Shown here piece after piece: positions 1-4,698 of a stretch of 10,381 nt of DNA. Within the stretch, counting starts at the first letter, position 1, and every line of letters starts with the position of its first letter. The stretch is from Candidatus Brocadiaceae bacterium (GTDB taxonomy: Bacteria > Planctomycetota > MHYJ01 > JACQXL01 > CAKKQI01). The DNA is taken from assembly GCA_919901895.1 (NCBI GenBank), contig CAKKQI010000407.1:1-10381 (forward strand), in the 5' to 3' direction. A program made the position numbers and the translations under genes. The notes beneath the pieces are model-generated. The model was not told the origin of the DNA and searched no databases. It was given only the letters and a program-made list of their open reading frames with translations.

Positions 1-88
1 GACTTTGTTTAGTTTTTAACGCCGTGTGCAACTTTCTTAACGTAATGTTTATCAAGATATTATAAATACTGTAAAATTTATACTGGTC

Positions 89-132
89 ATTCCTGCCCCG
101 CATCGGAGTGCGGGGTAGACTCCAGCAGGAAT
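89..132. repeat. Nested palindromic element downstream of the TPM gene
   Basis: An outer inverted repeat of 8 bp (ATTCCTGC at 89-96, GCAGGAAT at 125-132) encloses an inner 7-bp stem (CCCCGCA at 96-102, TGCGGGG at 109-115). A competing pairing, GGAGT (105-109) with ACTCC (119-123), is also possible. The element lies 40 bp past the stop of the last gene of the minus-strand operon, so it could stabilise or end that transcript, but no U-tract follows on the minus strand. The sequence TTCCTGCCCCG is shared with the palindrome at 1231, which suggests a dispersed element. The rest of 1-172 shows no gene. Confidence 0.6.
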
Positions 133-172
133 CCATTATAACTATAAGGCGTAGGAAAAGTCGCACCCAGCG

Positions 173-793
173 TTAGTTTTTAGTGATCACTCCATCGGAC
201 AATTCATTTTTATCATCAGGCCTGACCGGAAAATGTTTCTTAAGTTCTTCGGCCGTTGATTTAATCACCTCAGCAATGACCGGACCGGCATTTTTTTGTT
301 TGATCCCATCAATAATCTTATTTTTCAACACCTCCCAGTAATCCGGGGTAACCTGGCGATTAACTCCCTGATCAGCCATAATCACGACCATTTTTTCAAA
401 AACAGATAGCATGATCAAGATACCGTTTTCTTCTCTGGTTTTATATAGTCCCTGATTATAAAATTCGGCCCAGGCGCGGTAATTAACCTCATCTAATATC
501 TTCCGGCGATGGACCAATAACCGCTTGAGAATCGGGATTCGGCCGAGTACGAAAAAGCCGATGATAAAACCGGATGTTTCGGCTAACAATACATTTAAAA
601 CCTTACCGGAATGAATTAACTCCAACGCCAAAGCCACCATTATGGCAAATATAATACCCCAGAGAAACCGGACGCTGTTGTAATCATCGCATTGTTCTAT
701 CTCGGTAACCACAAACTCGCAAGAAGTTTGCTTTTCGGCCTCTTTAATTGCCTGAATGATTTCTGATTTTTCCTGCTCAGTTAATAATTGCAT
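173..793 (-). CDS. TPM-domain (DUF477) membrane protein, two-helix type
   Basis: This 206-aa protein is a TPM-domain protein of the kind in which the domain is interrupted by a membrane hairpin. The N-terminal half (residues 5-40, with the TSCEFVV strand) is followed by two predicted transmembrane helices (about 42-60 and 67-88). The second half (about 95-190) carries the NGILIMLSVFEKMVVIMAD strand pair typical of the family. There is no signal peptide, so both soluble parts would lie on the same side of the membrane. The ATG at 793 is preceded by AAGGTGA at good distance. It is the last gene of the minus-strand cluster, 193 bp after the glycine-rich TPM gene, and that gap holds two repeat elements. 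The biochemical role of bacterial TPM proteins is not settled: plant members have been linked to phosphatase activity and photosystem maintenance, and no phosphatase role should be assumed here. Confidence 0.85.
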   Translation of the reverse strand: MQLLTEQEKSEIIQAIKEAEKQTSCEFVVTEIEQCDDYNSVRFLWGIIFAIMVALALELIHSGKVLNVLLAETSGFIIGFFVLGRIPILKRLLVHRRKILDEVNYRAWAEFYNQGLYKTREENGILIMLSVFEKMVVIMADQGVNRQVTPDYWEVLKNKIIDGIKQKNAGPVIAEVIKSTAEELKKHFPVRPDDKNELSDGVITKN

Positions 794-825
794 ATATCAC
801 CTTAAGAAATCACAGATTAATACCG

Positions 826-855
826 ATTTCTGTGTTTATCCGTGTTCACCTGTGG
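826..855 (+). repeat. 10-bp-period degenerate repeat (ATCYGTGT type), copy A
   Basis: Three consecutive 10-bp units, atttctgtgt, ttatccgtgt and tcacctgtgg, share the core TCYGTGT or a close variant. They lie in the 193-bp gap between the two TPM genes. A related array in the opposite orientation is found at 4385-4424. I recall similar short '-ATCTGTGTTAATCCGTGG-' arrays in intergenic regions of many bacteria, with no agreed function. The period is close to one DNA helical turn. Confidence 0.5.
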
Positions 856-918
856 TTGCAATTTACCATCAACTGTACCCCTGAATTGTGGCAATTATAA
901 TGAGGGTGGCAGAAGGCC

Positions 919-975
919 CCCTTGCTTCCCGTGTCATCAGGTCCAAGCAAGGGCTTGGACCTACCCACAAACGGG
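919..975. repeat. Strong hairpin element with a competing arm, after the glycine-rich TPM gene
   Basis: A perfect 10-bp inverted repeat (AGGTCCAAGC at 939-948, GCTTGGACCT at 953-962, loop AAGG) is enclosed by CCCGT (928-932) and ACGGG (971-975). A second, mutually exclusive pairing of 9 bp is CCCTTGCTT (919-927) with AAGCAAGGG (945-953). On the minus strand the element begins only 12 bp after the stop codon of the TPM gene at 987. There is no U-tract, so it is more likely an mRNA-stabilising or processing hairpin, or a mobile palindrome, than a classical terminator. Confidence 0.6.
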
Positions 976-986
976 GGATGCACTTT

Positions 987-1748
987 TTACCATCTCCCTG
1001 AAGCACCACCGCCTCCGAACCCGCCGCCACCGCCGGAAAAGCCACCGCCGCCGCTAAATCCACCGCCCCCGCCAAATCCTCCACCACCACCCCACCCTCT
1101 CCCCGTTGACCATCCCCGACGACCAGAACGATATCCTCTATTTATTCCGTCAAATAATATCTTTATTATAATTGCAAAAATAATCATTAGTAAAATCCAA
1201 CCAAAGACCCCGTTTCCGTCTGTTTTTCCTGCCCCGATATCATCGGGGCCTGATGACGCCGTTTCCAAAGTAAACTCTGTATTAATCGCCTTAAAGATAG
1301 ACTCAATCGCTTCATTAATCCCCTCAAAATAGCGACCTTCCCTGAATTTTGGTTTGACAATTTTATCAAGAATCAGGGCGCACTCAAGGTCGGTTAAAGC
1401 GTGTTCTAAACCATAACCCACCTCAATCCGGGTTTTCCGGTCTTCCTTAGCAATGATAAAAATTACCCCGTTATCTTTTCCTTTTTGCCCGGGTTTCCAC
1501 TTTTCTGCTACTTTGATAGCAAAACTCTCAATTGATTCCCCTTGCAGTGATTTAACAATTAAAACCACTACCTGATTAGAAGTCTGTTGTTCGTGTTGTC
1601 TGAGTTTCTGGTCAAGGATTTGTAGTTCGGACGGCGTCAGCAACCCGGCGTAATCATTAAGATAGTCTTTAGCTGGTGGGACTTCCAGGGCCTGCAGTGG
1701 TAGAATACTTAAGACAACAATGAAAACAATGAGAAACAGTTTCTTCAT
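987..1748 (-). CDS. Secreted TPM-domain protein with Gly-rich tail (YgcG-like)
   Basis: This 253-aa protein has a signal peptide (1-20, hydrophobic core ending LQA), then a TPM/DUF477 domain (about 28-157) with the family blocks NDYAGLLT (31-38), DNGVIFIIAKEDRKTRIEVG (92-111) and LEHALTD (114-120). A linker (160-182) follows, then one transmembrane helix (about 183-200), a basic segment, and a tail of repeated GGGGF/GGGFS ending GGGGASGRW. That topology would place the TPM domain outside the cytoplasmic membrane and the glycine tail inside. The start codon overlaps the stop of the 109-aa gene (ATGA at 1745-1748), so the two are probably translationally coupled. Glycine-rich tails ending in G-A-S-G-x-W recur in LemA-linked TPM proteins; this is from memory. 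The linker residues GPDDIGA (167-173) are encoded by a perfect palindrome, a possible element insertion. Family membership is secure; the function is not known. Confidence 0.9.
   Translation of the reverse strand: MKKLFLIVFIVVLSILPLQALEVPPAKDYLNDYAGLLTPSELQILDQKLRQHEQQTSNQVVVLIVKSLQGESIESFAIKVAEKWKPGQKGKDNGVIFIIAKEDRKTRIEVGYGLEHALTDLECALILDKIVKPKFREGRYFEGINEAIESIFKAINTEFTLETASSGPDDIGAGKTDGNGVFGWILLMIIFAIIIKILFDGINRGYRSGRRGWSTGRGWGGGGGFGGGGGFSGGGGFSGGGGGFGGGGASGRW
1231..1249. repeat. Perfect CCCCG palindrome inside the TPM coding sequence
   Basis: GCCCCGAT (1231-1238) and ATCGGGGC (1242-1249) form an 8-bp perfect stem around a 3-nt centre. It is read in frame as GPDDIGA in the linker between the TPM domain and the membrane helix. 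The preceding TTCCTGCCCCG is identical to 91-100 of the element at 89-132. The ends GCCCCG and ATCGGGGC (minus strand) match those of the palindrome at 3847-3866. Confidence 0.55.
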
Positions 1749-2074
1749 TTCAATATTATTCTTTGTAAGTCTAAACGCTCTATAAGAAGAACAAGTCCCA
1801 CACAGCCGATCAAAAAGAGAATCAGGAGTCCTAATGCCCCAATAATAAGCAATATTGTATTTTTACTCCAAAATGGTTTTTCTTTGGGAGAAGAAGGAAC
1901 CTCTGCAAGATACCGAAATAACAACATTATAAATGTTCCAAGAGACCCAGACCCAAACATCAATCCTATGAAGACTAAAACAGACATTTCCCCTGATATT
2001 ACGGCAAGCACAAAGGGTGTAAGAATAACCAGGGTGAGGACAATCACGAGAGTAAAAACTCTTCTCTTTTGCAT
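1745..2074 (-). CDS. Small three-helix membrane protein of unknown function
   Basis: This 109-aa protein is not recognised as a known family. It has three predicted transmembrane helices (about 6-27, 31-54 and 72-98), a short polar loop with SSPKEKPFWSK (61-71), and a basic N-terminus (MQKRR), which suggests the N-terminus is in the cytoplasm. The ATG at 2074 has AAAAGG five bases upstream. It starts 47 bp after lemA and ends in an ATGA overlap with the TPM gene, so it is embedded in the LemA-TPM transcript and is likely a membrane partner of those proteins. Codon choice looks somewhat different from the neighbours (fewer CCGG-rich codons), but this was judged by eye only. It is a real gene on the strength of its ribosome-binding site, its overlap and its coherent topology. 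Confidence 0.75.
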   Translation of the reverse strand: MQKRRVFTLVIVLTLVILTPFVLAVISGEMSVLVFIGLMFGSGSLGTFIMLLFRYLAEVPSSPKEKPFWSKNTILLIIGALGLLILFLIGCVGLVLLIERLDLQRIILK

Positions 2075-2121
2075 TTCAGCCTTTTTGTCAGTCTCTTAAA
2101 AGTCACCGTTAATGTATTACC

Positions 2122-2721
2122 TTACTTAAACAGATTCTTAGGTGCTTTTTCCGTGCCTTCTTCCGCCGTAAAATTAGGTTTGGTCTGATAGCCGAACAAT
2201 GAGCCGGGAAAAATCCGCACTTTTTTATTATAGGTATTGACCGTTTCAATAAACCGCATCCGTTCCACGGCAATCCGATTTTCCGTACCCTCTAATTGCG
2301 CCTGCAATCCCAGGAAATTCTCGTTTGCCTTGAGATTAGGGTAGTTTTCCACCACGACCATAAGTTTAGTCAGCGCACCGGTTAACTCGCCCTGAATCTT
2401 CTGGAATTGTTGCAATTTTTCCGGGTCTTTTAAGAGTGATTCATCAACCACGAAATTATTTACCTTACTCCGCGCCTCGGTTACTTTAGTCAATACCTCT
2501 TTTTCGTGCACGGCGTAGGCCTTGACCGTATCTACCAGATTAGGAATTAAATCTGACCGGCGTTGGTATTGATTCAGCACCTGTGACCAGGCGGCCTTGG
2601 TATTCTCATCAGATTTAATAATATCGTTAGATAACCAAATACCATAAATGACCGCGATACCGATAAACACAACCAAAAGTCCAAAAACTACAATCAAACC
2701 TAATTTAGTACCGGCACTCAT
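2122..2721 (-). CDS. lemA: LemA family protein
   Basis: This 199-aa protein has one N-terminal transmembrane helix (about 7-29), followed by the long helical LemA domain. The family hallmarks are visible: SNDIIKSDENTKAAWSQV (31-48), QYQRRSDLIPNLVDTVKAYA (51-70), VTEARSKVNN (80-89), and the YPNLKANENFLGLQAQLEGT block near the middle. The short N-terminus with the helix first predicts that most of the protein is periplasmic or extracellular. The length is normal for the family. The ATG at 2721 has a strong ribosome-binding site, GAGGAG, seven bases upstream. LemA genes recur next to TPM-domain genes, as here, but the molecular role of the pair is not established; the name comes from a Listeria antigen. 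It is separated by 58 bp from the upstream lipoprotein gene. Confidence 0.95.
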   Translation of the reverse strand: MSAGTKLGLIVVFGLLVVFIGIAVIYGIWLSNDIIKSDENTKAAWSQVLNQYQRRSDLIPNLVDTVKAYAVHEKEVLTKVTEARSKVNNFVVDESLLKDPEKLQQFQKIQGELTGALTKLMVVVENYPNLKANENFLGLQAQLEGTENRIAVERMRFIETVNTYNKKVRIFPGSLFGYQTKPNFTAEEGTEKAPKNLFK

Positions 2722-2779
2722 ATTTTATCTCCTCTGTAAATTTGCTAAAAGTAAATTTACCCAGTTAGAAATTTAGTAA

Positions 2780-3832
2780 TTACTTAAACCGCACCTTGAT
2801 TGCTTCCTCCAACTCCATCTTAAACCCCGCTATATTTTTCATTAATTCTTTAGCCGACTGGATATCTTCAGGCGCTTTTTGCAACTTTCGAAACCCTTCC
2901 ATATTTTGCATCATCTGCCCGAAATTCATTTCAATCAGCGTAATTTTATTGCCTTCCACAAAAGTGGCATTAGTCTTGGAAACGTCTCCTTCACAGACAA
3001 TGGAAATAGACATCGCTATATCCTGAAAAAATTGTTTGGCCGTTTCCATGTCCATCTGCGCCGGGTCTACCTCGGACGGAACAAATTCATTTTCCCCCTT
3101 ACCAAAATGGACCGGAGGGTTATCATCATCCCCGTTATCATCAATTAAGAAATTGTCTTCATCCCCCTTATCAAAATGAGTCGGCGGGTTATTTGGCTCG
3201 TTCATTTTATTTTTAATATCAGATGCGAAAGGCAGTTTTATCACCAATTCAGACTCGCTATTTTCGCCAACTGATTTATTAAAAGAAAATCCGAAAAATG
3301 AATCTTTATTGCCAGCCAGACCGAATACCGATAGCCCGCCTGACAGACCTCCCCCCTGTTCGCCTAAGGTGGATTTAGACTGATTCGTATCTATTTTCAA
3401 TTTAGTGATATCCTTAAAAGTATATTCGCTGGTGAAATAAAGCATTTCGCCTTCGGTCCGTTGCTCAAAACTTTTAAATTCCACTCCTTCGCCGAAGTTA
3501 GCGGCTGATTCCCGGGCTGATTTTTCGGAAAATTCATCCGGACCTTCACCGGTCCCGGCCGTTGATTCATCATCCGCATCTTCCTCCCCGATTAGGTCGG
3601 GACTCCGCTGTCGCTCCGCTTCTAAAGCGGCCTCATCCAGACCCTGAAACGATTTGGTCCTTACTTTCATCAGCTCAATCATTTCTTTTTTCATTCCGAC
3701 CACCTGTTTAATCGTCCCCGAACCATCCGGTTTAACCGTTATTTCGATTTCGGTCTTAAAACAACCACCGATAACGGCAATTAACAACCCGGCCAGAACC
3801 GGTCCAAACAACCTGACTGTCTTCATACTCAT
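2780..3832 (-). CDS. Predicted lipoprotein with DGSG motif and acidic repeat
   Basis: This is a 350-aa predicted lipoprotein not assigned to a named family. The N-terminus, from MSMKTVRLFG onward, is a signal peptide ending in IGGC, so Cys24 would be lipidated. After it comes FKTEIEITVKPDGSGTIKQ (25-43); a 'DGSG' strand right after the lipobox is common in uncharacterised surface lipoproteins. The middle is Glu/Asp-rich (about 65-105), and a second acidic stretch (about 220-270) contains a tandem duplication of 23 residues (PPTHFDKG and PPVHFGKG). The C-terminus is helical and Met-rich. The start was chosen at 3832 because AGGAGG lies four bases upstream. The ATG at 3826 (ten bases from it) is an alternative. 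The longer frame back to 3898 would put 22 polar residues before the signal peptide. The gene follows the GGQ protein after 62 bp and precedes lemA by 58 bp. Confidence 0.8.
   Translation of the reverse strand: MSMKTVRLFGPVLAGLLIAVIGGCFKTEIEITVKPDGSGTIKQVVGMKKEMIELMKVRTKSFQGLDEAALEAERQRSPDLIGEEDADDESTAGTGEGPDEFSEKSARESAANFGEGVEFKSFEQRTEGEMLYFTSEYTFKDITKLKIDTNQSKSTLGEQGGGLSGGLSVFGLAGNKDSFFGFSFNKSVGENSESELVIKLPFASDIKNKMNEPNNPPTHFDKGDEDNFLIDDNGDDDNPPVHFGKGENEFVPSEVDPAQMDMETAKQFFQDIAMSISIVCEGDVSKTNATFVEGNKITLIEMNFGQMMQNMEGFRKLQKAPEDIQSAKELMKNIAGFKMELEEAIKVRFK
3094..3192 (-). repeat. Tandem duplication within the lipoprotein gene
   Basis: A 30-bp block beginning CCCCCTTACCAAAATGGACC (3094-3123) recurs at 3163-3192 with about 25 of 30 identical bases. 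The offset is exactly 69 bp, or 23 codons, so the reading frame is kept. It encodes the paired PPxHFxKG(D/E) segments and the Asp-rich linker between them. Confidence 0.75.
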
Positions 3833-3846
3833 TTCTCCTCCTATGG

Positions 3847-3888
3847 GCCCCGATGTGTACCGGGGCGAATTAGACCCCGCCTTGGCGG
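3847..3888. repeat. Paired small GC palindromes just upstream of the lipoprotein RBS
   Basis: GCCCCG (3847-3852) pairs with CGGGGC (3861-3866) around an 8-nt loop, and CCGCC (3877-3881) pairs with GGCGG (3884-3888). A third option pairs CGGGG (3861-3865) with CCCCG (3875-3879), which excludes the other two. On the mRNA the first stem ends only four bases before the AGGAGG of the lipoprotein gene, so it could affect translation or mRNA processing. No terminator-like U-tract is present. Confidence 0.55.
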
Positions 3889-3894
3889 AGATTA

Positions 3895-4308
3895 TCATTC
3901 TTCTGGTTTAAACATACGTTCTTGTTTTTTCAAGGAATGCATTTTTTTTCCAGCCAGCATTTTATCCTTGGCGCGACGGGAACGCCGGCGTTTCTGGCGC
4001 CTGATTTTTTCGATTCTCTGCTGCTCGGCGCTCTGACGACCAAGGATCCTTGCCTCGATCTTGTCGGTTAATATCCGCCGGGCTAAAAAGCGGTTCAAGG
4101 CCTGCGAGCGTTCACGCTGGCATTTCACCTCCAGACCGGTTGGTTGGTGTTTCAAATAAACGCAGGTCGCAACTTTATTAACGTTCTGCCCGCCGCGGCC
4201 GCCGGAACGAATAAATCGCTCTTCAATATCCGATTCGCGAATCCCCAGACGGGACATTCGTTGGCGTAAAACATTTTCTTTTTGCGGAGTAATATTAAAA
4301 ATAGCCAT
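3895..4308 (-). CDS. Release-factor-like GGQ protein (ribosome-rescue type)
   Basis: This 137-aa protein is a class I release factor-like domain containing only the catalytic GGQ part. The loop [20 protein letters not shown] (34-53) holds the GGQ tripeptide (39-41) that enters the peptidyl transferase centre and hydrolyses peptidyl-t[19 protein letters not shown] (65-80) is the conserved helix that follows. The C-terminal tail (100-130) is strongly basic, with [18 protein letters not shown], as in ArfB/ICT1 and the C12orf65 (mtRF-R) group, where such tails contact the ribosome. Stop-codon-recognition domains are absent, so rescue of stalled ribosomes is more likely than normal termination. 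The ATG at 4308 was chosen because the longer frame would begin with TTG at 4371 inside the predicted promoter. GGAG lies 12 bases upstream of this ATG, a rather long spacing. It appears to be the first gene of the LemA-TPM transcript, perhaps only by position. Confidence 0.85.
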   Translation of the reverse strand: MAIFNITPQKENVLRQRMSRLGIRESDIEERFIRSGGRGGQNVNKVATCVYLKHQPTGLEVKCQRERSQALNRFLARRILTDKIEARILGRQSAEQQRIEKIRRQKRRRSRRAKDKMLAGKKMHSLKKQERMFKPEE

Positions 4309-4342
4309 AATAAAATTTTGCTCCGTCTGAACGGGATAAAAT

Positions 4343-4371
4343 TTTATACAATAAAGGGGCGCGTAAGACAA
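4343..4371 (-). promoter_or_regulatory. Sigma70-type promoter of the GGQ/LemA/TPM cluster
   Basis: On the minus strand TTGTCT (4371-4366) and TATAAA (4348-4343) are separated by 17 bp. Transcription would start near 4336, giving a leader of about 28 nt with GGAG before the ATG at 4308. No other promoter of comparable quality was noticed in the gaps further down the cluster. Confidence 0.55.
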
Positions 4372-4384
4372 GAAAAATCTAACA

Positions 4385-4424
4385 ACAGATTATACGGATT
4401 AGAACGGATTACACAGATTAAATC
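4385..4424 (-). repeat. 10-bp-period degenerate repeat (ATCYGTGT type), copy B
   Basis: Four units at 10-bp spacing, acagattata, cggattagaa, cggattacac and agattaaatc, read on the minus strand as repeats of ATCTGT/ATCCGT. This is the same motif as at 826-855, in opposite orientation. More degenerate units (ggttaatcca, tttaatcagt) may continue to about 4450. It sits directly upstream of the predicted promoter of the GGQ gene. Confidence 0.5.
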
Positions 4425-4494
4425 CTATCAGGTTAATCCATTTAATCAGTTTACATATGTCTTTTCCATTTCAGAGTCTTTTACCACTTCAGGC

Positions 4495-4524
4495 AAAAAA
4501 AACCGAAACGTTTCGGTTTTTTTT
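4495..4524. terminator. Bidirectional intrinsic terminator after fusA
   Basis: A perfect 30-bp palindrome: eight A, CCGAAAC, GTTTCGG, eight T. The transcript from either strand folds into a stem with a central tetraloop followed by eight U. Only fusA reads into it, on the minus strand, 175 nt after its stop codon, so it most likely ends the fusA mRNA and insulates the next gene. Confidence 0.85.
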
Positions 4525-4573
4525 AAATTACTGGCGAATAATAATTTAAAGACTTAAATTGCACGCTTAATTT

Positions 4574-4647
4574 GACAACAATGGAATAAACCTCGTTGTC
4601 TACCAAAGATACACGGTAGACAACGATCCCACAAGGTGGGGTCGTTG
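4574..4647. other. Alternating complementary arms in the fusA 3' region
   Basis: Four complementary arms alternate: GACAAC (4574-4579), TCGTTGTCTACC (4593-4604), GGTAGACAACGA (4615-4626) and TCGTTG (4642-4647). Arms two and three form a perfect 12-bp stem around a 10-nt loop. Arms three and four form another, extended by CCCAC (4628-4632) with GTGGG (4636-4640). The two exclude each other. It lies in the long 3' tail of fusA, between the stop codon and the terminator. No known riboswitch or attenuator family was recognised. Confidence 0.6.
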
Positions 4648-4698
4648 ATGACCGGGAGTTGGATATAAATTTTATTGGAGTTGCTATGTAATCAGCGG

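Larger units (their letters stand above)
4309..4698. other. 390-bp gene-free region between fusA and the GGQ gene
   Basis: No plausible gene was found on either strand. From right to left (the direction of transcription on the minus strand) it holds the fusA 3' tail with alternating hairpins (4574-4647), a perfect palindromic terminator (4495-4524), an A/T-rich linker, a 10-bp-period degenerate repeat (4385-4424), and the promoter and short leader of the GGQ gene (4309-4371). Confidence 0.7.

Noticed and set aside
826..855. Periodic repeat as a CRISPR array
   Set aside because: Units are about 10 bp, degenerate and contiguous with no spacers; no cas genes are present.
922..1332. Plus-strand open frame with a long proline-rich stretch
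   Set aside because: It is the antisense reading of the glycine-rich tail of the TPM protein; no ribosome-binding site and no family features.
3833..3898. 22-residue N-terminal extension of the lipoprotein from 3898
   Set aside because: It would bury the signal peptide behind polar residues, covers the hairpins in the gap, and the strong AGGAGG points to 3832 or 3826.
4309..4371. Longer N-terminus for the GGQ protein starting at 4371
   Set aside because: The first codon is TTG, it has no ribosome-binding site, and it coincides with the -35 box of a good promoter; the ATG at 4308 fits better.
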